Shown here: piece after piece, positions 1 to 10,356 of the stretch
Layout of the letters: each line of letters begins with the position of its first letter
Numbering within the stretch: the stretch's first letter is position 1
Assembly: GCF_000349325.1 (NCBI RefSeq)
Contig: NC_020504.1
Span: 868,001 to 932,000 of the forward strand
Length of the DNA stretch: 64,000 nt
Source: Streptomyces davaonensis JCM 4913
GTDB taxonomy: Bacteria > Actinomycetota > Actinomycetes > Streptomycetales > Streptomycetaceae
Direction: 5' to 3'
Made by a program: the position numbers and the translations under genes
Notes under the pieces: model-generated
The model's input: only the letters and a program-made list of their open reading frames with translations
What the model was told of the DNA's origin: nothing
Databases searched by the model: none

Positions 1-92
1 CCGGGGGCCGGCAGGTCCTCCCCCTTGCTGATCTTCGTCACGACGTCATGCTGGCACGCGCCGCCCGGCCTGCCCAGGGCTTTTGACACACG

Positions 93-117
93 CTCCAGAG
101 CGCCAGGCGCTCTAGAG
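93..117. promoter_or_regulatory. Palindromic operator candidate upstream of the SDR gene
   Basis: The arms CTCCAGAGCGCC and AGGCGCTCTAGAG form a 25-bp imperfect palindrome ending 7 bases before the ATG at 125. A TTGACA hexamer lies at 83-88. A TAGAGT hexamer (113-118) sits 6 bases before the ATG, the spacing expected for a leaderless transcript, although its distance from TTGACA (24 bases) is too long for a standard promoter. No Shine-Dalgarno sequence precedes the start. The LysR gene on the far side of the SDR gene is one possible regulator, but a GntR- or LacI-type protein encoded elsewhere fits the symmetry equally well. Confidence 0.45.
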
Positions 118-124
118 TGCGCCC

Positions 125-910
125 ATGATTTCCCAACCCCAGTCCTATCTCTCCGAACTGTTCTCCCTCTCCGGCCGGGTCGCCCTGGTGACCGGCGGCA
201 GCTCCGGCATCGGGCGCGCCATCGCCGGGGCCCTCGCCCGGGCGGGCGCGAGTGTCGTGGTCGTCGCCCGTAAGGAGGCCGAACTGGCGGCGATGGTAGA
301 GGAGTTGACTGCTGATGGCTGCCGGGCCGCCTGGGTGAGCGCCGACCTGAGCACGCGGGACGGGGTGCGCGCGGCGGCAGAGGAGGCAGCCGCGGTGTTC
401 GGGGAGCCCGACATCCTGGTCAACTCCGCCGGGATCAACCTGCGCCCGCCCATGGCCGAACTGGACGACGACGTCTGGGACACGACGATGGCCGTGAACC
501 TGGAGGCCCCCTATCTCCTGGGCCGGCGCTTCGGTCCCGGCATGGCCGAGCGCGGCTTCGGCCGCATCATCCACATCACCTCCCAACAGGCCCACCGCGC
601 CTTCGTCCAGAGCGGCGCCTACGGCGTCTCCAAGGGAGCACTGGAGTCGCTCGCCCGATCCCAGGCGGAGGCCTGGTCACCCCATGGCGTCACCTGCAAC
701 ACACTCGTGCCGGGTTTCGTGATGACCCCGCTCAACGCACGGCTGTCCTCCGACCCCGAGAAGGTGGCGGCCCTCGCGGCCCGCACCATGGTCGGCCGCA
801 ACGGCCTGGCCGAGGACTTCGCGGGGGCCGCGGTCTTCCTCGCGAGCCGCGCCTCGGCGTATGTCACCGGCCAGGCCCTCTTCGTGGACGGCGGCTTCTC
901 CGTCCACTGA
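125..910 (+). CDS. SDR-family NAD(P)-dependent oxidoreductase
   Basis: A classical short-chain dehydrogenase of 261 residues, the usual family length. The Rossmann nucleotide-binding motif TGGSSGIG is at about residues 23-30, NSAG follows at the end of beta-4, the catalytic Ser lies in HITSQQ, and the YxxxK pair is Tyr166/Lys170 (SGAYGVSK). The C-terminal VTGQALFVDGG is typical of the gluconate 5-dehydrogenase / 3-oxoacyl-ACP reductase branch, so a cytoplasmic ketone or sugar-acid oxidoreductase is likely; the substrate cannot be read from the sequence. The ATG at 125 was chosen because the Rossmann fold begins soon after it. The 3' end overlaps the convergent LysR gene by 47 bp. The nearby aldolase gene suggests a sugar-acid or keto-acid route, which is inference. 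Confidence 0.88.
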   Translation: MISQPQSYLSELFSLSGRVALVTGGSSGIGRAIAGALARAGASVVVVARKEAELAAMVEELTADGCRAAWVSADLSTRDGVRAAAEEAAAVFGEPDILVNSAGINLRPPMAELDDDVWDTTMAVNLEAPYLLGRRFGPGMAERGFGRIIHITSQQAHRAFVQSGAYGVSKGALESLARSQAEAWSPHGVTCNTLVPGFVMTPLNARLSSDPEKVAALAARTMVGRNGLAEDFAGAAVFLASRASAYVTGQALFVDGGFSVH

Positions 911-1859
911 ACGCTGTGTTGAGCGCCGCCAGGTCCTTCTGGGCCGCACCGCCCGTGGCGCCCACCGCTGTTCGGGCCGCCGCCACGAATGCCGCGATCG
1001 CCGGATGGGTGCCGCCGCCCGCGCGGAAGGCGACCTTGGAGCGGCGGAACAGGGGCAGCCGGGTCAGGACCACGTCCTCGGGGGCGTGTGCGGTGGCCAT
1101 CTCCGGTACGAATCCGGCGCCTTGCCCGATGGCGGCCAGGGCCAGGACCGTACGGAAGTCGTTGACCTGGTGGCGGATGCGCGGCTGGAATCCGGCCGCC
1201 TGACAGGCCCGTACGGCCATCGCGTGTCCGGTCGTGCCGTCCCGGGCCGTGATCCATGGGGCCGTGGCCCAGGGTCCGAGCAGCTCCCCCAGCGTGGCGC
1301 CGCGGGCGGCAGGACCGGCCGGGCGAGCGCCGCCGGTGGCCAGGTACATCGGCTCCTCCAACAGGGGCACCTGGTCGACCGTGGTGTCCGGCGATGCGGG
1401 CACGAAGTCGTAGTCGTGGACGAGGGCCACGTCGAGTTCGCCCGCACGGAGGCCGTCGGAGACCCGCGCCGAGTCGATCTCCCGCACCATCGGTTCCAGC
1501 GCGGGGTGTCGCAGGGCGAGTTCGGCCAGCGTGGCGGGCACGATCGCGGGACCGCCGGAGGGGAACGTCCCGATCCGCAGCGGCCCACCGATGCCCTCGC
1601 GTGCCCCGGCCAGCTCGGAGACCGCCAGTTCGAGGCGTTCGAGAACGGCGTCGGCGTGGCTGACGAGGGTGCGGCCCGCGGGCGTGAGCACCACCCGTCT
1701 GCCGCTGCGTTCCAGCAGGGGCACCCCGGCCTCGCGCTCAAGGACACTCAGCTGCTGGGAAACGGCCGAGGCGGTGAAGGTCAGCGCCTCGGCCACGGCC
1801 GCGATGGTGCCGCGTCGGTCCAGTTCGCGCAGCAGGTGGAGACGTCGGACATCGAGCAT
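864..1859 (-). CDS. LysR-family transcriptional regulator
   Basis: 331 residues with an N-terminal winged helix-turn-helix (about residues 1-60: RRLHLLRELDRRGTIAAVAE, then SAVSQQLSVLERE and LLERSGRRVVLTPAG), followed by the two-lobed effector-binding domain in which FVPASPD and GAGFVPEM are visible. Such proteins bind DNA as tetramers and respond to a small metabolite. It is divergent from the dihydrodipicolinate-synthase-family gene (71-base gap) and convergent with the SDR gene, so it probably controls the aldolase gene and itself. The gap contains a perfect TTGGCCAA palindrome (1876-1883). No Shine-Dalgarno sequence precedes the ATG at 1859, which may be leaderless. The arginine-rich C-terminal tail lies in the overlap with the SDR gene. 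Confidence 0.9.
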   Translation of the reverse strand: MLDVRRLHLLRELDRRGTIAAVAEALTFTASAVSQQLSVLEREAGVPLLERSGRRVVLTPAGRTLVSHADAVLERLELAVSELAGAREGIGGPLRIGTFPSGGPAIVPATLAELALRHPALEPMVREIDSARVSDGLRAGELDVALVHDYDFVPASPDTTVDQVPLLEEPMYLATGGARPAGPAARGATLGELLGPWATAPWITARDGTTGHAMAVRACQAAGFQPRIRHQVNDFRTVLALAAIGQGAGFVPEMATAHAPEDVVLTRLPLFRRSKVAFRAGGGTHPAIAAFVAAARTAVGATGGAAQKDLAALNTAFSGRRSRRPRRGPGR

Positions 1860-1930
1860 AAGGAGAGCTTACGCATTGGCCAAGAAACATGAACTGGATC
1901 TACCGGGACGGTGTCGGTCAGGCTGGGCGC

Positions 1931-2878
1931 ATGAAGCCCGAAGCGAACCTCACCGGCCTGTTCGTCCCGTTGGTGACTCCGTTCACCGCCGACCTGCACC
2001 TCGCCGAGGACGCGCTCGCCGCCCTCGCCGACGAGGCGCTGTCGGCAGGCGCTCAGGGACTCGTCGCCCTGGGCACCACCGCGGAGGCAGCCACGCTGAC
2101 CACCGAGGAGCGGCAGACCGTGGTCCGCATCTGCTCGGCCGCCTGCCGGGCCCACGGAGCTCCGCTGATCGTCGGCGTCGGCACCAACGACACCGCCGCC
2201 GCCCTCACGACACTGCGGGAGCTGGCCCGGAGCGGTGACGTCACCGCGGCACTCGTTCCCGCGCCGCCCTACACCCGGCCCGGCGAGGCGGGAACGCTGG
2301 CACACTTCACGGCACTCGCCGAACACGGGGGCCTACCGCTCGTCGTCTACGACATCCCGTATCGCACCGCTCAACCCCTCGGCACCCGCGCGCTGAACAC
2401 GCTCGGGCAGCTGCCGGAGGTCATCGGCGTCAAGTACGCGACCGGCGCGATCGACGCGGCCACGATGGAACTGCTCGGCTCGTCGGCACCGGGCTTCGCG
2501 GTGCTCGGCGGCGACGACGCCGTCATCTCCCCGCTGCTCGCGGCGGGCGCGCACGGGGCCGTGCTGGCGTCGGCCAATGTCCGCACCGCCGACTTCGCCG
2601 AGCTGATCTCGCTGTGGCACAGCGACGCCGCCGGACCGGCCCGCAGGCTGGGAGCCGAGCTGGCCCGGCTTTCCGCCGCGCTCTTCGCCGAGCCGAACCC
2701 GACCGTGATCAAGGGAGTGCTGCACGCCCAGGGCCGTATCCCCAGCCCGGCCGTCCGGCTGCCACTGTTGCCCGCGTCCGCCGATTCGGTCCGACGAGCA
2801 GCGGACCTGGCCACCGGCAGCGCCGTGCCGCCGCCTGCCGCGCAACGGTCAGCAGTACGGCGCCTGGTTGGTCAGTGA
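1931..2878 (+). CDS. Dihydrodipicolinate synthase family aldolase/lyase
   Basis: 315 residues forming the (beta/alpha)8 barrel of the DapA / N-acetylneuraminate lyase family. The Schiff-base lysine is visible in VIGVKYATG and the catalytic tyrosine in VYDIPYRT. The pyruvate-carboxylate loop, usually GTTGE, reads GTTAEA here, so one conserved glycine is replaced. Family members cleave or form C-C bonds between pyruvate and an aldehyde. A catabolic role (keto-deoxy sugar acid or similar) is more likely than lysine synthesis because the gene sits with LysR, SDR and D-aminopeptidase genes. The ATG at 1931 is preferred over an in-frame ATG at 1889, since homology begins at NLTGLFVPLVTPF. The end overlaps the convergent M55 gene by 30 bp. 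Confidence 0.85.
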   Translation: MKPEANLTGLFVPLVTPFTADLHLAEDALAALADEALSAGAQGLVALGTTAEAATLTTEERQTVVRICSAACRAHGAPLIVGVGTNDTAAALTTLRELARSGDVTAALVPAPPYTRPGEAGTLAHFTALAEHGGLPLVVYDIPYRTAQPLGTRALNTLGQLPEVIGVKYATGAIDAATMELLGSSAPGFAVLGGDDAVISPLLAAGAHGAVLASANVRTADFAELISLWHSDAAGPARRLGAELARLSAALFAEPNPTVIKGVLHAQGRIPSPAVRLPLLPASADSVRRAADLATGSAVPPPAAQRSAVRRLVGQ

Positions 2879-3679
2879 TGTCGCCACTCGCATCCACACT
2901 CCGAACAGCCGGTAGAGAGCGGGCAGGGTGCCTTGGGCCTGTACGGTGCGGGTGTCTGTCGCGGTGACGCCCGGAATCCCCAGGAGGGTTGAGGCCACCG
3001 AGGACGACTGCCAGCGGACGGTGAGGGTGGAGTCGGCCGGGGGTGGCGCCGCGGGCGTCCGGTCCACCGAGAGTGCGGCGGTGACTGCTTCCTCGATCGC
3101 CTCGCGTGCCTCGTCGGCGGGGCGCAGATCCGCCGCGAAGCGGTCCCGCGCGTACTTCACGGGCACGGTCGTGACGGAGGTGTCCCATTCGGTCATCTCC
3201 TCGCAGGCCCGGTCGTCGCCTGTGAGGACGGCCACCGGGACCCCGAGGGCTGCCGCCGCGGCCTGGGCCAGGGCAATCTCGCCCACGCAGCGGCCGTTCA
3301 GCCAGATGTCCTCGATCTCGTGGCCCATGAAGCTGTGGCTCAGGACCCCGAGCGCTCCCGCCCGGGAGTGGTAGCCGACGCAGAGCATGGCGTCGTGGTC
3401 GGGGGTGAGTCCTTCGAGCATGCCCATGTGTTTGGGCTTGCCCCGGATCAGACGGGCGGCCGGGTGCAGGGACTCGGGGAGGATGTTGCGCATGGGGCCG
3501 TGGGCGTCGTTGACGGTGATGTCGATGGCGCCGGCCGCCAGGGCGCCCCGGACGGCGGCGTTGACGTCCTCGGCCATCATCAGCCGTCCGCGCTCGTAGT
3601 CCCGGCCGCCGGGCTGGACGTCGTCGGCGTCGACGAGCCCGGTGACGCCTTCCATGTCCGCACTGATGTAGATCCGCAC
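2849..3679 (-). CDS. M55-family D-aminopeptidase (DppA-like)
   Basis: 276 residues. The five zinc ligands of the Bacillus subtilis DppA family fall at almost identical positions: Asp8 and Glu10 (SADMEG), His60 (NDAHG), His104 (GYHS) and Glu134, with the proposed catalytic His115 in LSHSFMGH. The family forms a homodecamer that removes N-terminal D-amino acids, typically from D-Ala-containing peptides derived from peptidoglycan. The GTG start at 3679 has a good GAGGAG ribosome site. It is the last gene of a probable MFS-HAD-M55 operon and its first 100 bases lie inside the 3' end of the HAD gene, so translation is probably coupled. No signal peptide is visible; the enzyme should be cytoplasmic. 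Confidence 0.9.
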   Translation of the reverse strand: MRIYISADMEGVTGLVDADDVQPGGRDYERGRLMMAEDVNAAVRGALAAGAIDITVNDAHGPMRNILPESLHPAARLIRGKPKHMGMLEGLTPDHDAMLCVGYHSRAGALGVLSHSFMGHEIEDIWLNGRCVGEIALAQAAAAALGVPVAVLTGDDRACEEMTEWDTSVTTVPVKYARDRFAADLRPADEAREAIEEAVTAALSVDRTPAAPPPADSTLTVRWQSSSVASTLLGIPGVTATDTRTVQAQGTLPALYRLFGVWMRVATSLTNQAPYC

Positions 3680-4299
3680 TGGGCAAACTCCTCAAGCTGT
3701 CTCACGATGACTGCCGCCAGCTCGTCCTGGCCGGTGAAGACGTGCCCGCGCATTCCCGTGGCCTGCGCGGCGCGTACGTTCTCCTCGCGGTCGTCGACGA
3801 AGAGGAAGTCCGCCGGGGCGGCCCGCATCGCGTCGGCGCAGTACTGGAAGGCCGCTCGGTCGGGTTTCGCCACTTTGATCTTCCCGGAGAAGGCAACGTG
3901 ATCCAGATTGTGCAGCCAGGGCTGCGCGGTGAGGAAGGCGTCGGCGTGGTCCGCGGGGATGTTGGACAGCAGGGCGACCTCGGCGACGTCGCGCAGGGAC
4001 TGGACGTAGGCGACCATCCGGTCGTCGACGCGCGACCAGCTGTCGATGTCGGCCCGGCGCAACTCCTCGATCATGTCGAGGTCAGGTTCCGAGTGCAGCC
4101 GTCCCAGTACGGCGGTCCAGTACTCGCGCGCCGACTGCTGTCCCGCGTCGTACGGTGGGCGGCATGCCCAGTACTCCTGGGTGAAGGCTTCGGTGGGGGC
4201 GTGGCAGCGGGCCGCCATCTTCGCCAGAGCACCCGGGCGTTGGTGGCGGGCGATGACCCCGAAGAGGTCGAACAGCACGATGTTCCGGTCGCTCGGCAT
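3580..4299 (-). CDS. HAD-superfamily hydrolase
   Basis: 239 residues. Motif I is reduced to FDLFGVIA with the nucleophile Asp; motif II (a Ser) falls in ALLSNIPAD, and motifs III/IV in KPDRAAF and FVDDREENVRAA. This resembles the HAD-IA group (haloacid dehalogenase / phosphoglycolate phosphatase-like). A small phosphorylated metabolite is the likely substrate. The ATG at 4299 is preceded by GGAGGAA, a strong ribosome site. The C-terminal 33 residues (from about FAQCGSTSV) are Ser/Thr/Pro-rich and are the out-of-frame reading of the start of the M55 gene, which suggests that the original stop codon was lost. Confidence 0.82.
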   Translation of the reverse strand: MPSDRNIVLFDLFGVIARHQRPGALAKMAARCHAPTEAFTQEYWACRPPYDAGQQSAREYWTAVLGRLHSEPDLDMIEELRRADIDSWSRVDDRMVAYVQSLRDVAEVALLSNIPADHADAFLTAQPWLHNLDHVAFSGKIKVAKPDRAAFQYCADAMRAAPADFLFVDDREENVRAAQATGMRGHVFTGQDELAAVIVRQLEEFAQCGSTSVRTWKASPGSSTPTTSSPAAGTTSADG

Positions 4300-4325
4300 G
4301 GGTTCCTCCGGATCCCGAGTGGCGG

Positions 4326-5534
4326 TCAGTTGACGCTCGTCGCCGGCTCACGCGTGCGGTCAGGTGCGGTGCGCAGGACTCCCGCCGCCACTGCCGTGAT
4401 CGCGCAGAGCAGCGTCAGCAGGACGAAGGCGTGGTTCAGGGCGACCAGATGGGTCAGCCAGCCGATGACGGCGGGGCCGGCGAGCATGCCGACGTAGCCG
4501 AGTCCGGCGACGCGGGAGACGTTGGCGCCCGCGGCGGCGGGGTCGGCGTGGCCGGCGGCGCTGAACAACTGCGGTACGCAGCCGGACAGGCCGAGACCGA
4601 ACAGCGCCCAGCCCACGAACGCGGCCCATATCCACGGGGCGAGGGCCACGATCGTGATTCCTGCGGCGGCCATGACCGCTCCGTGGCGCAGGATCGCCAG
4701 GGAACCGACCCGGGCGACCATGCGGTCGGCCAGCAGTCGTCCGATGGTCATCGTCGCCGCGAAGGTGCCGTACGCGGAGGCCGCCGCGCTCGCGGGTGCG
4801 CCGAGGACGTCCTTCAGGTGGAGCGCGCTCCAGTCGTTGGCGGCTCCCTCGCACAGCATGACCATCAGGGCCAGGGCGGCGAGAATCCAGATACGTCCGC
4901 CGGTGCCCCGCTGGTGTTCAGCGGTCGGCGCCTCGTCCACCGTGTCCGTGTCGGCTGCCGCGGGGAGCAGGGCCCGTGCCGACACCAGCGCGATCACCAT
5001 GCTCAGGGCCCCTACCGCGGCCATGCCCGCCGTCGGGCTCAGGCCCGCGCTCGCCGTGCCCGCGCCCACGAGTGCGGCGAGGACCCCGCCCACCGAGAAC
5101 GTGGCATGGAAGGCCGACATGACGGGACGGCCGTACGCCTTCTCCACGTGCACGGCGTGGGCGTTCATGGCGACGTCCAGGCAGCCGTTGCAGAAGCCGA
5201 AGATCAGTAGGGCGCCTGCCAGCGACCAGGGATCCCGGGCGAGGCCGGGGAGCACCAGGGCCGCCCCGCACAGGACTCCGGTGGCGGGGACCACGACGCG
5301 TGCTCCCAGCCGGTCGGTCAGGCGCCCGGCGACCTGCATGCCGAGGAAGGCGCCGAGGCCGAGCAGTACCAGGAGTCCGCCGAGCGTCGCGTGGCTGATG
5401 TCCACGCGCTCCTCGATGGCGGGGATGTTCACCACCCAGGTGCCCATCGTGGTGCCGCAGAGGATGAAGTAGACGAAGGTCGCCACTCGGGCGGAACGGA
5501 GGGAGTGATTCACACCGATCAACGTAATGAACAT
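4326..5534 (-). CDS. MFS transporter
   Basis: About 402 residues with roughly twelve hydrophobic segments. The MFS loop 2-3 signature appears as GRLTDRLGARVV, and paired repeats such as GRLLADRMVARVGS occur in the second half. The family resembles fucose/bicyclomycin-type major facilitators; the substrate is unknown. It is the first gene of the operon with the HAD and M55 genes (27-base gap to the HAD gene), so import of the D-amino-acid or sugar compound processed downstream is plausible, though inferred. The start is uncertain: ATG at 5534 or GTG at 5513. Divergent from the DeoR gene across a region of nested inverted repeats. Confidence 0.82.
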   Translation of the reverse strand: MFITLIGVNHSLRSARVATFVYFILCGTTMGTWVVNIPAIEERVDISHATLGGLLVLLGLGAFLGMQVAGRLTDRLGARVVVPATGVLCGAALVLPGLARDPWSLAGALLIFGFCNGCLDVAMNAHAVHVEKAYGRPVMSAFHATFSVGGVLAALVGAGTASAGLSPTAGMAAVGALSMVIALVSARALLPAAADTDTVDEAPTAEHQRGTGGRIWILAALALMVMLCEGAANDWSALHLKDVLGAPASAAASAYGTFAATMTIGRLLADRMVARVGSLAILRHGAVMAAAGITIVALAPWIWAAFVGWALFGLGLSGCVPQLFSAAGHADPAAAGANVSRVAGLGYVGMLAGPAVIGWLTHLVALNHAFVLLTLLCAITAVAAGVLRTAPDRTREPATSVN

Positions 5535-5599
5535 TCCTGGTGATTGAATACTGGTGAATCGCACACATTGAATGTTCGTTTCGCGGGGTGTTCAATCAC
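5526..5599. promoter_or_regulatory. Divergent promoter with nested inverted repeats (DeoR operator candidate)
   Basis: Two inverted-repeat pairs are nested between the MFS and DeoR starts. The outer pair is GTGATTGAA (5540-5548) with TTCAATCAC (5591-5599), a perfect 9-bp match. A second pair is TGAACATTC (5528-5536) with GAATGTTCG (5570-5578), 8 of 9 matching. DeoR-family repressors often bind two separated sites and loop the DNA between them, so this arrangement would suit repression of both genes by the adjacent DeoR protein. Confidence 0.55.
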
Positions 5600-5602
5600 C
5601 GT

Positions 5603-6364
5603 ATGAGCAACGCAGACCGGCACGGGATGATCGCCCAGGCCGTCAGGGAGTCGGGCCGGAGCACGGTTCAGGAGCTTGCCGCGCTGACCGGTGCCTCCGA
5701 GATGACCATCCGGCGTGACCTCGACGCGCTGGCCGCGCAGGGCGTTCTGGAGCGCGTCCGGGGTGGAGCGCGCACGCTGCTGCTCCGGGGCGAGGAGCCG
5801 CCCTTCGCGCTGCGCGCCCACAAGGCCGTCGACGCCAAGCGCCGTATCGCGGCAGAGGTGTCCGCGCTCATCGCCGACGGCGAGACCGTCCTCCTCGACA
5901 GCGGCACCACCTGCCTGGAGGTCGCCCACCTGCTGCGCCGCCGGCCGGTCACGGTGATGGCCCTGTCGCTCCAGGCCGTCCAGGTGCTCGCCGAGGTCCC
6001 GGCCCCGGTCACGCTGATGGTGCCCGGCGGACAGCCGCGGGCCGCCGAGGGAGCCCTGACCGGGCCGCTCACCCTCGCGTCCCTCGCCGCCCTGCGCTTC
6101 GACACCGCCGTCATGGGCTGCTGCGGGCTGAGCGCGGCCGAGGGCCTGACCGCCTACGACCTCGACGACGCGGCCGTGAAGAAGGCCGCCATCGCCTCCT
6201 CACGCCGCGTCGTCCTCGCCACCGACGGCAGCAAGCTCGGCCACACCGCCTACGCCTACGTCGGCCCTTCGACCATGCTGCACACCCTCGTCACCGACGA
6301 CTCGGCACCCAAGGACGAGGTCGTGGCACTGGAAGCCACCGGCGTCGTCGTCCAGGCCGTATAG
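5603..6364 (+). CDS. DeoR/GlpR-family transcriptional regulator
   Basis: 253 residues. The N-terminal DeoR helix-turn-helix shows the family signature VQELAALTGASEMTIRRDLDAL (about residues 19-40). The C-terminal DeoR sensor domain shows DSGTTCLEVAHLL and, near the end, VVLATDGSKLG. The family binds phosphorylated sugars through this isomerase-like domain and usually represses a nearby operon. The start was set at ATG 5603 (MSNADRHG) because the upstream ATG at 5588 would add five residues overlapping the operator. The divergent MFS-HAD-M55 operon is the obvious target. Confidence 0.9.
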   Translation: MSNADRHGMIAQAVRESGRSTVQELAALTGASEMTIRRDLDALAAQGVLERVRGGARTLLLRGEEPPFALRAHKAVDAKRRIAAEVSALIADGETVLLDSGTTCLEVAHLLRRRPVTVMALSLQAVQVLAEVPAPVTLMVPGGQPRAAEGALTGPLTLASLAALRFDTAVMGCCGLSAAEGLTAYDLDDAAVKKAAIASSRRVVLATDGSKLGHTAYAYVGPSTMLHTLVTDDSAPKDEVVALEATGVVVQAV

Positions 6365-6370
6365 CCTGCG

Positions 6371-8764
<2,394 letters not shown>

Positions 8765-8875
8765 CGTGTCTCCGTCTCCTCGGTGTCGCCTGGCCGGATC
8801 TGACCGGGTTCGAACAGTACGTCAGGTTCTACTTGATCGCCGCGAGAGACGGCAACGAGTCGCTGTCCGTACGGA

Positions 8876-9286
8876 TCACTGCTTCTGCTGGATGCGGATC
8901 ATGTTGCCCGCGGGGTCGCGAAAGGCGCAGTCGCGGACGCCGTAGGGCTGATCGGTCGGCTCCTGGACGACGTCGGCGTCGGTGGCCTGGAGCCGGTCGA
9001 AGGTGGCGTCGACATCGGCGGTGGCGAGCAGGACGTAGCCGTAGGTGCCCTTGTCCATCATCGCCGCGATGGTGCGGCGCTCCTCGTCGGTGACCGAGGG
9101 GTCGGCGGCGGGCGGTGTCAGCACGATGGAGGTGTCGGGCTGACCGGCGGGGCCGACGGTGATCCAGCGCATCTCGCCGTATCCGACGTCCTTGCGGACC
9201 TCGAAGCCGAGGATGTCGCGGTAGAAGCCCAGGGTGGCCTCGGGGTCGGTGTGCGGAAGGAAGCTGGCGTTGATCGTGATGTCCAT
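8876..9286 (-). CDS. VOC-family protein (glyoxalase/bleomycin-resistance fold)
   Basis: 136 residues with the paired beta-alpha-beta-beta-beta modules of the vicinal oxygen chelate fold: LGFYRDILGFEVRKDV at the start and VRDCAFRDPAGNMIRI at the end. Members include glyoxalases, extradiol dioxygenases and drug-binding resistance proteins; here the function is unknown. The ATG at 9286 was chosen because homology begins at MDITINASFLPHTD, although the frame is open to 9319. It is transcribed toward the UvrA paralogue with a 111-base gap, and divergent from the lactonase gene. Confidence 0.82.
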   Translation of the reverse strand: MDITINASFLPHTDPEATLGFYRDILGFEVRKDVGYGEMRWITVGPAGQPDTSIVLTPPAADPSVTDEERRTIAAMMDKGTYGYVLLATADVDATFDRLQATDADVVQEPTDQPYGVRDCAFRDPAGNMIRIQQKQ

Positions 9287-9386
9287 GCCCGCCACGCTAG
9301 CCACGGCCCACGAGGGCACGCTTCTCCATTCCTGACCGGTCTAGCATTCGCTTCGGCATGGTCGGTACGACAGTGAGGGTGTCCGC

Positions 9387-10325
9387 ATGGCCGGTGAGCG
9401 ACCGCAGGTGTACGAGATCCTCGATGAGCGCTTCCGCATCGGGCGGTGCCATGCGGGCGACTCGAAGCTGGAGGTCCTCCACGAGGGCTCCCGCTGGGCC
9501 GAGGGGCCCCTCTATGTCCCGGCCGGCCGGTATCTGCTGTGGAGCGACATCCCCAACGACCGGCTGCTGCGCTGGGACGAGACCACGGGCGCGGTCGGGG
9601 TGTTCCGCTCCCCCGCCGGTCATCCCAATGGCAACACCCTCGACAACGAGGGCCGTCTGATCACCTGTGAGCAGGGCAATCGCCGTGTCACCCGCACCGA
9701 GCACGACGGCTCGGTCACCGTGCTCGCCGACCGCTTCCAGGGCAAGCTGCTCAACAGCCCGAACGACGCCGCCGTGCGCTCCGACGGCTCGATCTGGTTC
9801 TCCGACCCGGACTTCGGGATCACCAGCGACTACGAGGGCAATCGCGCCGAGAGCGAGATCGGCGCCCGCAACGTCTATCGCGTGGACCCCGCGAGCGGCG
9901 AAGTGCGGCTGGTCGCCGACGGGTTCAGCGGCCCCAACGGACTGGTCTTCTCCCTGGACGAGCGGCGACTGTTCGTCTCCGACAGCCGCGCCAACCACAT
10001 CCGTGTCTTCGATGTCCGCGAGGACGGCTCGCTCTCCGGCGGCGAGATCTTCGCCGAGTGCAAGATCGGCAACTTCGACAACATCCGCTTCGACGACCAG
10101 GGCCGGCTGTGGGCCGCGGCCCTGGACGGCGGAGTGCACTGCTACGACCCGGACGGCACCCTGCTCGGGCGCCTGCTGATCCCCGACGTCGTCGCCAACA
10201 TCCGCTTCGGCGGCGCCCGCCGCAACCGTATGTTCATCGCCGCCGACACCACCCTGTACTCCCTCGTCATGTCGGTCACCGGCGCCCCGGCACTGCCGAC
10301 GAGCAGCGGGGCTCAGGCACAATGA
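9387..10325 (+). CDS. SMP-30/gluconolactonase/LRE family protein
   Basis: 312 residues of the six-bladed beta-propeller family. The metal-site glutamate lies in RWAEGPLY (about residue 40). The Asn and Asp metal ligands lie in LLNSPNDAAVRSDGSIWFSDPDFG and SGPNGLVFSLDERRLFVSDS. These calcium-dependent hydrolases open sugar lactones such as gluconolactone. The protein is probably cytoplasmic because no signal peptide is visible. It may feed sugar acids to the aldolase/SDR genes upstream, but the distance and the intervening UvrA and VOC genes make that link speculative. Confidence 0.88.
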   Translation: MAGERPQVYEILDERFRIGRCHAGDSKLEVLHEGSRWAEGPLYVPAGRYLLWSDIPNDRLLRWDETTGAVGVFRSPAGHPNGNTLDNEGRLITCEQGNRRVTRTEHDGSVTVLADRFQGKLLNSPNDAAVRSDGSIWFSDPDFGITSDYEGNRAESEIGARNVYRVDPASGEVRLVADGFSGPNGLVFSLDERRLFVSDSRANHIRVFDVREDGSLSGGEIFAECKIGNFDNIRFDDQGRLWAAALDGGVHCYDPDGTLLGRLLIPDVVANIRFGGARRNRMFIAADTTLYSLVMSVTGAPALPTSSGAQAQ

Positions 10326-10356
10326 GCCAGGGGAACAGACGTGTTGGGGGGCTTTC

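Noticed and set aside
1..41. A minus-strand GTG at 41 opening VTKISKGEDLPAP, like the start of a TerD-type protein running off the window
   Set aside because: Only 13 codons are visible and no ribosome site precedes the GTG, so it cannot be supported.
8765..8875. Possible LexA (SOS) box before the UvrA paralogue
   Set aside because: GAAC and GTTC half-sites are present but not at the 4-base spacing of the actinobacterial SOS box.
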